Below are positions 7,535 to 17,200 of a stretch of 53,000 nt of DNA, one piece after another (the stretch's first letter is position 1; each line of letters starts with the position of its first letter). Position numbers and translations under genes: made by a program. The DNA is from Halomonas heilongjiangensis (GTDB lineage: Bacteria; Pseudomonadota; Gammaproteobacteria; Pseudomonadales; Halomonadaceae), in contig NZ_PNRE01000068.1 in the NCBI RefSeq assembly GCF_002879645.1, forward strand, positions 1 to 53,000, given 5' to 3'. The notes below the pieces were generated by a model. That model saw nothing but the letters and a program-made list of their open reading frames with translations. It ran no database searches and was not told where the DNA came from.

Positions 7535-9451
7535 ATGGACGTTGAACTGCTGGAGATTCGCCAGCACATGGGGCGCTTCCCGCCCTTCGATGCGATTTCC
7601 GACGATCTGCTCGACGAGCTGGCGGGTAGCGTGGAGGTGGCCTACTTCAAGGCCGGCAGCGACATCCTGCTCCTCGACCAGGAACTCCACGAGCTCTGCT
7701 ATATCCGCAGCGGGGCGGTGGAGGTCTACCGCCGCAACGGCGAGCTCTACAATCGTCGTGGTGAAGGCGACATCTTCGGGCAGTTCAGCCTGCTCCGGAA
7801 CCATCGGGTCCGTTATCCCGTGCGGGCGATGGAAGACACCCTCATCTATTTCATCCCCGAGGCAATCTTCCATCGGCTCTGCGAGGAGGACGAGCTCTTC
7901 GCCGACTTCGTCGAGTTGCTGCGTCCCCGTCTCGAGAGCGCGGTGGAGCAGCAGAAGAAGAACAACGACATGATGATCACTCGGGTACGCAAGCTGGTCA
8001 CGCGCTACCCGGTCATGGTGGAGGCTGCCACCACGGTGCAGGAGGCGGCCCGCCAGGTCACCGATTACGGAGCCTCGGCGATACTGGTGCTCGATGCGCC
8101 CGGCGACAACCCGCGCTATACCTTCCGCGACAGCGAGGAGCGCGCCTGGCAGGTGTGCGGCATCCTCACCGACAGCGACTTCCGCAAGCGGGTGGTGGCC
8201 GAGGGGCTGCCGCCCGACACGCCGGTGGGCGAGGTGATCGGTGACCGACCGATCGCCATCCAGTCCGACGAATCGGTCTACGAGGCGATGCTCATCATGC
8301 TGCGCAACAACATCCACCACCTGCCGGTCATGTACCGCCGCCATCCGGTGGGCATCGTCCACCTCTCCGACATCATCCGCTACGAGACCCACTCCAGCCT
8401 CTACCTGGTCAACAACATCTACAGCCAGCCCAGCGCCGCCGGGCTGGCACGGCTCGCCCCGGACGTTAGTGCGACCTTCGTGCGCATGGTCGAGGACGGC
8501 GCCGACTCGCGGATGATCGGCAGTGCGCTCTCCACCATCGGGCGCAGCTTCACGCGCAGGTTGCTGGAACTGGCCGAGGAGGAGCTGGGGCCGCCGCCGG
8601 TGGCCTACTGCTTCATGGCCATGGGCTCCATGGCGCGCAACGAGCAGAGCGTCGTCACCGACCAGGACAACGCCCTGGTGCTTGCCGACGATTTCGATCC
8701 CGAACGCCACGACACCTACTTCCTCGAACTGGCCAAACGAGTCAGCGACGGCCTGGATGCCTGCGGCTATCCCTACTGCAAGGGCGAGATCATGGCCACC
8801 AACCCGCAGTGGCGCCAGCCGCTGTCGGTGTGGAAGGGGTACTTCCGCGACTGGATCCGTGACCCCACCCCCGAGCGCCTGTTGCACAGCTCGATCTTCT
8901 TCGACCTGGACCCGGTGTATGGCGAGAACGTCTTCGTCGAGCAGCTCCAGGACCTGGTAGCCGAGCTGGCGCCGAAGAGCCCGCTGTTCCTCGCGGCGAT
9001 GGCGCGCAACGCGCTGAACCGCACACCACCGCTGGGCTTCTTCCGCACCTTCGTGATGGAGAAGGACGGCAAGCACAACAACTCGATCAACCTCAAGCGG
9101 CGCGGCACCGCCCCGCTCACCGACCTGATCCGCATCCATGCCCTGGCCTGCGGCTCCCGGGCCCAGAACAGCTTCTCGCGGCTCGACGACATCGACCGCA
9201 CCCAGCTGCTGGCCCCCGGGGTGAGCGACAAGCTACGCTACGCCCTGGAGTTCCTCAGCATGTCGCGCATTCGTCATCAGGTGATCGACCTGCAGCACGA
9301 GCGCGCCCCGGACAACAACATCGAGCCGGGGAACGTCGCCGACGACGAGCGGCACAACCTGAAGGATGCCTTCCAGGTGCTGAGCAATGCCCAGAAGTTC
9401 CTCAAGTTCCGCTACCCCATCCCCTCCACTGCCGACCGCCGGAGGCACTAG
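7535..9451 (+). CDS. cNMP-binding / CBS / DUF294 nucleotidyltransferase-like signalling protein
   Basis: 638 residues. Domain order: a cyclic-nucleotide-binding-like beta barrel (about 12-140), a pair of CBS domains (about 145-280), a DUF294 nucleotidyltransferase-like core (about 330-470) with the GSMARNEQ motif and Asp-Gln-Asp metal-ligand pattern near 361-380, and a C-terminal DUF294_C helical domain (about 480-630). The second half resembles the regulatory part of GlnD-type uridylyltransferases. Function is unproven; a role as a nucleotide-sensing regulator is inferred. ATG 7535 has GGAG 9 bases upstream. The exonuclease gene follows after 4 bases, and its ribosome site overlaps the end of this gene. 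Confidence 0.85.
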   Translation: MDVELLEIRQHMGRFPPFDAISDDLLDELAGSVEVAYFKAGSDILLLDQELHELCYIRSGAVEVYRRNGELYNRRGEGDIFGQFSLLRNHRVRYPVRAMEDTLIYFIPEAIFHRLCEEDELFADFVELLRPRLESAVEQQKKNNDMMITRVRKLVTRYPVMVEAATTVQEAARQVTDYGASAILVLDAPGDNPRYTFRDSEERAWQVCGILTDSDFRKRVVAEGLPPDTPVGEVIGDRPIAIQSDESVYEAMLIMLRNNIHHLPVMYRRHPVGIVHLSDIIRYETHSSLYLVNNIYSQPSAAGLARLAPDVSATFVRMVEDGADSRMIGSALSTIGRSFTRRLLELAEEELGPPPVAYCFMAMGSMARNEQSVVTDQDNALVLADDFDPERHDTYFLELAKRVSDGLDACGYPYCKGEIMATNPQWRQPLSVWKGYFRDWIRDPTPERLLHSSIFFDLDPVYGENVFVEQLQDLVAELAPKSPLFLAAMARNALNRTPPLGFFRTFVMEKDGKHNNSINLKRRGTAPLTDLIRIHALACGSRAQNSFSRLDDIDRTQLLAPGVSDKLRYALEFLSMSRIRHQVIDLQHERAPDNNIEPGNVADDERHNLKDAFQVLSNAQKFLKFRYPIPSTADRRRH

Positions 9452-9455
9452 GGCG

Positions 9456-10181
9456 ATGGTTAACCTGCGTCCGGCTCGCCACCGCGCGTCGGCCGACTGG
9501 CCGGCCTACCTGGCCGACCGAGCGGCACGGAGGCGCCATCCGCTGCTCGCCGACTATTTCGCCACCGGTTGCCCGGCCCCCGAGACCCCCATCGCCGAGG
9601 TCCCCATGGTCGCCATGGACATGGAGACCACCGGGCTCGATGCCCGGCGGCACGCCATCGTCAGCATCGGCCTGGTGCCCTTCAACCTGTCGCGTATCCG
9701 CCTCGCCGAGCGGCGCTACTGGGTGGTGCGCCCGCCGCGCCCGCTGAGCCGCGAGTCGGTGACCTATCACCATATCACCCATTCCGAGGTGGCCGATGCG
9801 CCGGACCTGGAGGTGGTGCTTCCCGACCTGTTCGAGGCCCTGGCCGGACGCCTGGTGGTGGTCCACTACCGCCATATCGAGCGCCCCTTCCTCGATGCGG
9901 CGGTCCAGGCCCGGCTCGGCGAGGGCGTCCGCTTCCCGGTGATCGACACCATGTCGCTGGAGGCGCGGATCCATCGTCAGTCGCTGTGGGCCCGGTTCCG
10001 TCGCTGGATGGGCCGCCCGCCGGTCTCGATCCGCCTGCAGAACAGCCGGGCCCGCTACGGCCTGCCCGCCTACCAGGGGCACCATGCCCTGACCGATGCC
10101 CTGGCCACCGCCGAGCTGCTGCAGGCGCAGATCGCCGCGCGCTACGCGCCCGAGACGCCGGTGGGACAGCTCTGGAGTTGA
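9456..10181 (+). CDS. DnaQ-family 3'-5' exonuclease
   Basis: 241 residues from ATG 9456; GGAG at 9441-9444 lies inside the end of the previous gene. Exo I is visible as DMETTGL (about residues 54-60, the Asp and Glu metal ligands), and Exo III as HHALTDALATAELL (about 209-222), giving the DEDDh arrangement of the epsilon subunit family. There is no polymerase or clamp-binding motif I can see, so it is a stand-alone exonuclease, not the replicative epsilon. The pairing with a DUF294/CBS protein recurs in gammaproteobacteria, often beside acetate-metabolism genes. Here those are absent. Confidence 0.85.
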   Translation: MVNLRPARHRASADWPAYLADRAARRRHPLLADYFATGCPAPETPIAEVPMVAMDMETTGLDARRHAIVSIGLVPFNLSRIRLAERRYWVVRPPRPLSRESVTYHHITHSEVADAPDLEVVLPDLFEALAGRLVVVHYRHIERPFLDAAVQARLGEGVRFPVIDTMSLEARIHRQSLWARFRRWMGRPPVSIRLQNSRARYGLPAYQGHHALTDALATAELLQAQIAARYAPETPVGQLWS

Positions 10182-10230
10182 TGTCTCGGCGGCCGCCAGG
10201 CCGTCGGAGTGCCGCAAGCCGGTGTCGAAA

Positions 10231-10264
10231 CGAAGGAGGGCGGCCCGCAGGCCGCCCTCCTTCG
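10231..10264. terminator. Bidirectional terminator between exonuclease and BCCT genes
   Basis: 15-bp perfect stem (10231-10245 and 10250-10264), loop CGCA. It lies between two convergent genes (stops at 10181 and 10283) and can serve both. Confidence 0.75.
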
Positions 10265-10282
10265 TTGCTGGCTTGAGTCGGG

Positions 10283-11950
10283 TCAGGCCCTGGGCTCGCT
10301 CATCAGGCCCTTGACGATGGCGTAACAGGCCGCCAGCAGCACCAGGGTGAAGGGCAGACCGGTGGTGATCACCGCGGTCTGCAGGGCCGTGAGGCCGCCG
10401 CCCAGCAACAGGGCGATGGCGATGGCCCCTTCGATGATAGCCCAGAACACGCGCTGCGGCTTGGGGGCATCCACCTTGCCGCCGGCGGTGATGGAATCGA
10501 TCACCAGTGACCCGGAGTCCGAGGAGGTGATGAAGAACACCATCACCAGCACGATGGCCACGAAGGAGGTGATGGCGGTCAGCGGCAACTGGCCGAGCAT
10601 CTCGAACAGCTGCAACTCGAGAGCGGCCTCCCGGACGCCTTCGAAGCCCTGGTTGATGGCCTGGTCGATGGCGGTGCCGCCGAAGGAGGTCATCCACAGC
10701 ACCGAGACCACGGAGGGCACCAGCAGCACGGCGATCAGGAACTCGCGCACGGTGCGCCCGCGGCTGACCCGGGCGATGAACATGCCGACGAAGGGCGACC
10801 AGGCGATCCACCAGGCCCAGTAGAAGGCCGTCCAGCCCTGGGTGAAGTTGGCGTCCTCGCGGCCGAAGGGGTTGGAGAGTGCCGGCAGGTTCACGGCATA
10901 GGAGAGCAGGTTCTCGAAGAACCCGGTGATGATCATCAGGGTCGGGCCCACGGCGATCACGAAGGCCAGCAGCAGGAAGGCCATCACCATGTTGAGCTGC
11001 GACAGCCGCTTCACGCCCTTGTCGACGCCGAGCACCACCGAGACCAGCGCCACGGCGGTAATGCCCATGATCAGCAGTACCATGGTGGTGTTGGTGGCGG
11101 GCACGCCGAACAGGTAGCCGAGCCCTGCCGTGGCCTGGGTGGCACCCAGCCCCAGCGAGGTGGCCAGCCCGAACAGGGTGGCAAATACCGCCAGGATGTC
11201 GATGACGTGGCCCGGCCAGCCCCAGACGCGCTCGCCCAGGATCGGGTAGAAGATCGAGCGCATGGTCAGCGGCAGCCCCTTGTTATAGGAGAACAGCGCC
11301 AGCGCCAGGGCCACCACGGCATAGATCCCCCAGGGGTGCAGCCCCCAGTGGAAGATGGTGGCGGCCATGCCCAGTGAAATGGCGCCTTCCTCGTCGCCCA
11401 GGGCGGCACCCAGCGGCGCCCAGTCGGTGCGTGCACCATTCTCCGCGGCAACGCCGCCGAGGGCGGTGTCGAAGTGCGTGATCGGCTCGGAGACCCCGTA
11501 GAACATCAGGCCGATGCCCATGCCGGCGGCGAACAGCATGGAGAACCAGCCCAGGTAGCTGAAGTCCGGCTTGGCATGCATGCCGCCGATCCGAACCTTG
11601 GCCAGAGGAGTGAAGATCAGCACGATGGAGAGGACCACGAAGATATTGGCGGCCAGCAGGAAGAACCACGCCAGGTTCCCGGTCAGAAAACTGAACATGG
11701 CATTGAAGATGGGCTCGACCTGGTCCTGCAGGGCCAGGGTGATGATCACGAAGAACAGGATCACCAGCGAGGAGAAGGTGAAGACCTTGCCGTGCAGGTC
11801 GAGGTTGATCCCCAGGGGGCTGATGGTGATGTTGTCCTGGCCGATCACGTAGTCGGTGTCGATCAGGTTGGCGGGCCCTTCCGGGGCCGGGATGCCTTCC
11901 GAAGGCTGGCTCGCTGCTGCGGCGCCTTCGTCACGAGAATGCTTTTCCAT
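10283..11950 (-). CDS. BCCT-family osmolyte carrier (betaine/choline/carnitine type)
   Basis: 555 residues from ATG 11950, with GGGAG 8 bases upstream; the frame continues 63 bases further 5' but without support. Twelve hydrophobic segments follow an acidic, hydrophilic N-terminal tail of about 60 residues. BCCT landmarks are clear: MFHWGLHPW-type segment (here IFHWGLHPWGIYA, substrate-site Trp), FYWAWWIAWSPFVGMFIARVS with the following RGRTVREF loop, and FFITSSDSGSLV. These carriers import quaternary ammonium compounds with Na+ or H+. It is probably not osmosensory like BetP, as it lacks a long charged C-terminal extension. The uspA-like gene lies 59 bases upstream on the same strand. Confidence 0.9.
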   Translation of the reverse strand: MEKHSRDEGAAAASQPSEGIPAPEGPANLIDTDYVIGQDNITISPLGINLDLHGKVFTFSSLVILFFVIITLALQDQVEPIFNAMFSFLTGNLAWFFLLAANIFVVLSIVLIFTPLAKVRIGGMHAKPDFSYLGWFSMLFAAGMGIGLMFYGVSEPITHFDTALGGVAAENGARTDWAPLGAALGDEEGAISLGMAATIFHWGLHPWGIYAVVALALALFSYNKGLPLTMRSIFYPILGERVWGWPGHVIDILAVFATLFGLATSLGLGATQATAGLGYLFGVPATNTTMVLLIMGITAVALVSVVLGVDKGVKRLSQLNMVMAFLLLAFVIAVGPTLMIITGFFENLLSYAVNLPALSNPFGREDANFTQGWTAFYWAWWIAWSPFVGMFIARVSRGRTVREFLIAVLLVPSVVSVLWMTSFGGTAIDQAINQGFEGVREAALELQLFEMLGQLPLTAITSFVAIVLVMVFFITSSDSGSLVIDSITAGGKVDAPKPQRVFWAIIEGAIAIALLLGGGLTALQTAVITTGLPFTLVLLAACYAIVKGLMSEPRA

Positions 11951-12009
11951 GGAGCGTTCTCCCTTCAGTTCGTCAGGTTCTTGTTGTCGGGCGGTGTCGG
12001 GGCAGGCGC

Positions 12010-12435
12010 TCACTGCTTGGCGGGCCTGACCAGGAACACCGACACGTCGGTGTGGGTGGCGACCGTGCCGCCGTGGGATGGCACCAGCACGTCCAGGTGC
12101 TGCGGCGGGTGGGTCGGCATGACCACCAGGTCCGCACCCACCGCATCGATGGCCTCGATCAAGAGATCGTCGAGGTCGGCGATAGGATCGGGGTCGGTGA
12201 TGAGGTGCGTGCTGACGGGCTGGCCGTGCACCTGGGAGCGCTGCTGGGCGAAGGTCTCGAGTTTCTGCTGGTATTCCTCGGGGGTTCTGGCCACGCTGCC
12301 CGGTGTCGTGGCCGTGACCCCGACATAACAGACCTCGGCGTCATAGTGACGCGCCAGATCGGCCACCGTCTTCAGGGCGGGCTCGATAACGTCGAGGTGT
12401 GCCAGGTCCACCGGCACCATGATCTTGCGGTACAT
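12010..12435 (-). CDS. Universal stress protein, UspA family
   Basis: 141 residues starting MYRKIMVPVDL, the standard UspA N-terminus. ATG 12435 has AAGGAG at 6-8 bases; the longer open frame from 12591 has no support. The C-terminal ATP-binding pattern is degenerate: SHGGTVATHTDVSVFLVRP replaces the G-2x-G-9x-G(S/T) motif (His-Gly-Gly, then Val-Ser-Val). It precedes the BCCT carrier on the same strand with a 59-base gap, and the pair may form one osmotic- or stress-responsive unit. Usp proteins that regulate TRAP or BCCT uptake are known in halophiles (TeaD with TeaABC), so a modulatory role is a fair inference. Confidence 0.85.
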   Translation of the reverse strand: MYRKIMVPVDLAHLDVIEPALKTVADLARHYDAEVCYVGVTATTPGSVARTPEEYQQKLETFAQQRSQVHGQPVSTHLITDPDPIADLDDLLIEAIDAVGADLVVMPTHPPQHLDVLVPSHGGTVATHTDVSVFLVRPAKQ

Positions 12436-12658
12436 GCTCAGTCTCCTTGCTCCCTGGGGGGGCTTTTGTTGTGGGTGGTTATCGATACGGTCTCCATGCT
12501 CTCCAGTGTGGGGCGCCCTAAGGGTAACGCCATTCATTTCGTCAAACGATCGTGGCCGGCCCTTGGACATACCCTGACAATGGTACGCCATGTGCAGGGC
12601 AGTGCCGAATTACAATGAATCTCGGCACCCGGGTGCTGCCTGCACCGCCAGGGATGGA

Positions 12659-13525
12659 TTAGCGAGAGAAGACCACCGTGCGGTTGGCATGCAGGAACAC
12701 CCGACGCTCCACGTGCAGGCCCACCGCCCGGGATAGGGTCAGGCACTCGATGTCGCGCCCCTTGGCCACCAGGTCCTCGGGGTAGTCGGCATGGCTGACC
12801 GGTTCCACCCCCTGGGTGATGATCGGGCCCTCGTCGAGATCGTCGTTGATGTAGTGGGCGGTGGCCCCGACCAGCTTGACCCCTTTGTCGTAGGCCTGAT
12901 GGTAGGGCCGCGCGCCCTTGAAGCCGGGCAGCAGCGAGTGGTGGATGTTGATCGCGCGCCCGCTGAGACGGCGACACATCTCGCTCGAGAGCACCTGCAT
13001 GTAGCGCGCCAGGATCACCAGCTCGGCGCCGGTCTCCTCGATCACCCGCCAGACCCTGGCCTCCTGCTCGGCCTTGGTCTCCGGGGTGATCGGCAGGTGG
13101 TGGTAGGGCAGGTCGTGCCAGGCCGCCAGCGGTTCCAGGTCCGGGTGGTTGGAGACCACGGCCCGGATCTCGATCGGCAGTTGGCCGGTGCGATAGCGAT
13201 AGAGCAGGTCGTTGAGGCAGTGATCGGCCTTCGAGACCATGATCACCACCGGCATGCGTGCCCCCGGCGCGGTCAGCTCGAAGGTCATGGCGAACTCGGC
13301 CGCCCGCGCCGAGAACGCCTCGCGGAAGGTCTCGGCGTCGAAGCCCTCGTCCTCGGGCCGGAACTCGGTACGGATGAAGAAATGACCGCTGAGCCGGTCA
13401 TCGAAGGATTGCTGCTCGGTGATGTAGCAGCGCTGCCCCTTGAGGAAGCGGGTGACCACGTCCACGGTGCCCAGGCGACTCGGGCACTGGGCGGCCAGGA
13501 TCCAGGTATCGGCGGGTTGGCTCAT
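12659..13525 (-). CDS. purU: Formyltetrahydrofolate deformylase
   Basis: 288 residues from ATG 13525 (GGAGGG upstream). The N-terminal ACT-like regulatory domain spans about 8-90, followed by a formyltransferase-fold hydrolase domain. Catalytic residues are visible in NIHHSLLPGFKG (Asn, His) and in ATAHYINDDLDEGPII (His, Asp). The enzyme hydrolyses 10-formyl-THF to formate and THF. Placed last in the glyA-soxBDAG cluster, it most likely recycles folate charged with methyl groups by sarcosine oxidase, passing formate to the Fds formate dehydrogenase. A 12-bp palindrome separates it from soxG, so its expression may be partly uncoupled. Confidence 0.92.
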   Translation of the reverse strand: MSQPADTWILAAQCPSRLGTVDVVTRFLKGQRCYITEQQSFDDRLSGHFFIRTEFRPEDEGFDAETFREAFSARAAEFAMTFELTAPGARMPVVIMVSKADHCLNDLLYRYRTGQLPIEIRAVVSNHPDLEPLAAWHDLPYHHLPITPETKAEQEARVWRVIEETGAELVILARYMQVLSSEMCRRLSGRAINIHHSLLPGFKGARPYHQAYDKGVKLVGATAHYINDDLDEGPIITQGVEPVSHADYPEDLVAKGRDIECLTLSRAVGLHVERRVFLHANRTVVFSR

Positions 13526-13545
13526 TCTCGGCCCCTCCAGTACAT

Positions 13546-13569
13546 CGGGCCGGGGCATGCCCCGGCCCG
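13546..13569. promoter_or_regulatory. Perfect 24-bp palindrome between soxG and purU
   Basis: Bases 13546-13557 are the exact reverse complement of 13558-13569. It sits 20 bases upstream of the purU start and 31 bases beyond the soxG stop. As RNA it could form a hairpin without T-run, suggesting a processing or attenuation element within the operon, or a REP-like unit. Confidence 0.5.
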
Positions 13570-13600
13570 ACCGGGTGTGTGACCCCTCGGGGTCATCGAG

Positions 13601-14239
13601 TCACGCCGCCACGACGCCGATGGCGTACTCCTCGCCGGCATCCAGCAGCCAGCGATAGCAGTAGTCGGCGAAGCTGCGCCGGATCACCAGCTCCCAGCGC
13701 GACTCGTCGGGGCGCCGCAGGATCGTGGTGGTCTTGGCGAACACCGTGGTCACCCCCTTGCCAACCGGGAAGTGCTGGGGATGCGCGTCGTAGATCACCG
13801 ACTTCATCAACAACTCCGGCACGGCGTCTCCCTCCAGCTCGAGCAGGGTCTGGCCGCCGCTGACGTTGACGATGGCGAAGCTGGCGTCGCCGAGGCGTTC
13901 GCGCAGGCGGCCCTCGAGCGCGAACTCCTCGCCACCGGGCACGATCAGCAGCCACTCGTCGGGCGAGAGCCACTGGATCGACCGCTCGCCGGAGGCATCC
14001 AGCACCAGCCCCTGCGGCCGGCCGGGCAGGTTCATGCCGAGCTCGTCACGCACCGCCTCGTCGAGCACGATGGCCCCGCCGCGCAGGATCAGGTGGCCGA
14101 GGAAGGGCCGCTCGCGCAGCACCACCCGGCTGGCGGCGCCGGCCGCCGGCGCCCCGCTGCGATGATAGGAGAAGGCCAGCGGCGATTCGGCCGGAATGGC
14201 CGCATCGGCCCGGCTGTCGTAGATGTTCACGTTAGACAT
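13601..14239 (-). CDS. soxG: Sarcosine oxidase gamma subunit
   Basis: 212 residues, from ATG 14239 with AAGGGAG upstream; it overlaps the 3' end of soxA by 8 bases. Sequence features fit SoxG: FLGHLILRGG near residue 50, LSPDEWLLI, then a C-terminal RRSFADYCYRWLLDAG. The fold resembles the folate-binding arm of the aminomethyltransferase family, and gamma packs against alpha in the heterotetramer. The overlapping gene arrangement with soxA supports stoichiometric synthesis. Confidence 0.92.
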   Translation of the reverse strand: MSNVNIYDSRADAAIPAESPLAFSYHRSGAPAAGAASRVVLRERPFLGHLILRGGAIVLDEAVRDELGMNLPGRPQGLVLDASGERSIQWLSPDEWLLIVPGGEEFALEGRLRERLGDASFAIVNVSGGQTLLELEGDAVPELLMKSVIYDAHPQHFPVGKGVTTVFAKTTTILRRPDESRWELVIRRSFADYCYRWLLDAGEEYAIGVVAA

Positions 14240-17200
14240 GCTGACGCTCTCCCTTGGGATCGACGAAGATCGGGCTGACGATTTCGGCCTCATGGACCTG
14301 GCCGTCGGCCATGGGCAGGTAGACGGTCTCGCCGAGCTTCTGGTGGCCGCCCTTGACCACCGCCAGGGCGAAGCCGCTGTCCAGGGTCGGGCTGTAGTAG
14401 CTCGAGGTCACGTGGCCGACCATCGGCACGGGAACCGGATGCTTGGGGTCGAGGACGATCTGGGCGCCCTCCTCCAGCACCACGGCCTTGTCCTTCGGCT
14501 TGAGGCCCACCAGCTGCTTGCGGTTCTCCCGCGCGGTGTCGCTGCGGGTCAGGGCGCGCTTGCCGATCCACGAGAACGGCTTGTCGTAGCCCACGCACCA
14601 CTGCATCCCCAGGTCCTCCGGGGTCACCGAGCCATCGGTGTCCTGGCCGACGATGATGAAGCCCTTCTCGGCGCGCAGGACATGCATGGTCTCGGTGCCG
14701 TAGGGCGTGAGGCCATACTTCTCGCCGTGCTCGAACAGCGCCTTCCAGACGTGCATGGCGTAGTGGGCCTGGACGTTGATCTCGAAGGTCAGTTCGCCGG
14801 TGAAGGAGATGCGGAAGACCCGCGCCGGCACGCCGGCGACCTTGCCCTCGCGCCAGTCCATGAACTTGAAGCTATCGCGATCCAGGTCGATGTCGGTGAG
14901 TTCCGCCAGCAGCTTGCGCGACTCCGGCCCGGTGATGGTCATGGTCGCCCAGTGATCGGTCACCGAGGTGAAGGTCACGTCCAGCTCCGGCCACTCGGTC
15001 TGGTGCCACAGCTCCAGCCACTCGAGGATCGCCGCGGCGCCGCCGGTGGTGGTGGTCATCACGAAGTGGTTGTCGGCCAGGCAGCTGGTCACGCCGTCGT
15101 CGGTGACCATGCCGTCGTCCTTGCACATCAGGCCGTAGCGGCACTTGCCGACGGCGAGCTTCTCCCACTTGTTGGTGTAGATGCGACCGAGGAACTCCCG
15201 GGCGTCCGGGCCCTGGATGTCGATCTTGCCGAGCGTCGAGGCGTCGAGGATGCCGACGGCCTCGCGCACCGCCCGGCACTCCCGGGCCACCGCCTCATGC
15301 ATCGTCTCGAGCTTGCCGGCGACACGCTGGGGATAGTACCAGGGGCGCTTCCACTGGCCCACGTCCTCGAACTCGGCGCCGTGCTCCACGTGCCACTGGT
15401 GCAGCGCGGTGTAGCGCTCGGGGTCGAACAGCTCGCCGCAGTGACGCCCGACGATGGCACCGAAGGTCACCGGCGTATAGTTGGGGCGGAACACCGTGGT
15501 GCCGACCTCGGGGATCGTGCGTCCCAGGCAGCGCGCGGCGATGGCCATGCCGTTGATGTTGCCGAGCTTGCCCTGGTCGGTGCCGAAGCCCATGGCGGTG
15601 TAGCGCTTGACGTGCTCGATGGACTCGAAGCCCTCGCGGGTGGCGAGTTCGATACCCGCCGCGGTGACGTCGTTCTGCAGGTCGACGAACTGCTTGGGCG
15701 CACGCAGGGTCGGCTTCTCGTGGGGCACCTGGTAGAGCGCGCAGGCCTGGCCTTCGCGGATGGCATCGACCCGCGGCAGCTCGACGCTCGCGGCGGTATA
15801 GCCGCAGGCCACGGCGGCCTGGCTACCCGTCTCGGCGCCATCGGCCAGCACCTGGGGTAGCGCGTAGGTGCCCCGGGCACCCCCGGTGGCAGAGACGCCC
15901 TTCACCAGGCTCGGCTCGAAGCCGAGGATCTCGTCGTTCCAGGTGGGCCGGGCACCGGTGTGCGAGGCCAGGTGGATGACCGGGCTGTAGCCGCCGGAAC
16001 TGGCGATGGTATCGCAGTGGAGTTCCTCCACCGCACCGGCCACCGCGAAGCGGTCGAGATCGACCCGGGCGATGCGGGCCGCGGTGACACGCTTCTCGCC
16101 CTTGGCCTCGATCACCGCACTGCCGGTGACCACCCGGATGCCCCGGGAACGGGCCTGATCGACCAGCTCACCGTCCGGCGCCTCGCGGGCGTCGACGATG
16201 GCCACCACCTCGCGCCCCGCCTCCTGCCAATCCAGGGCGGCGCGGTAGGCGTGGTCGTTGCTGGTGGAGAGCACCAGTTTCTGGCCCGGCACCACCCCGT
16301 AGCGGCGGATATAGGTGGAGACGGCACCGGCCAGCAGGTTGCCCGGCACGTCGTTGCCTGCATAGACCAGCGGCCGCTCATGGGTGCCGGTGGCCAGGAT
16401 CACCCGGCCGGCACGCACCCGATGCAGGCGAGACCGCACCTGGCGATGGCCATTGGCGAGCGGCGCGGTCTCGGCCAGGTGCTCGGTGCGGCGCTCGTGC
16501 AGGGTGACGAAGTTGTGGTCGTGGTAGCCGTTGGCGGTGGTGCGCGGCAGCAGGGTGACGTTGTGGCGCCCACTCAGTTCGGCGACCACCGTGGCCAGCC
16601 ACTCGCTGGCCGACTCGTCGTCGAGCAGTTCGCGGGAGTCGAGCAGCGAGCCGCCCAGTTCCTCCTGCTCGTCGCAGAGGATCACCCGGGCACCACTGCG
16701 GGCGGCGGCCAGCGCCGCCGTCAGCCCCGCCGGACCGGCGCCGATCACCAGCACGTCGCAATGCCGGTGCAGGTGATCGTAGATGTCCGGATCGGCTTCC
16801 GCCGGGCTGCGGCCCAGGCCGGCGCTCTTGCGGATGTACTTCTCGTAGGTCATCCACAGGGAGGCCGGGGCCATGAAGGTCTTGTAATAGAAGCCCGGCG
16901 GCATGAACTGGCCGCCCAGCTTGCCGACCAGGCCCATCAGGTCGCGCTGGACATTGGGCCAGCCGTTGGTGCTGCGCGCGGAGAGGCCATCGAACAGCGC
17001 CTGCTGGGTGGCGCGCACGTTGGGCACCTGGCCGGCCTCGGAGGCCCCCAGTTGGACGACCGCATTGGGCTCCTCGGCGCCGGCGGCGACGATGCCGCGG
17101 GGCCGCGAGTACTTGAAGCTGCGGTTGACGATGTCCACGCCGTTGGCGAGCAGCGCCGAGGCCAGGGTATCGCCGGCATGGCCCTGGTAGGCCTGGCCGT

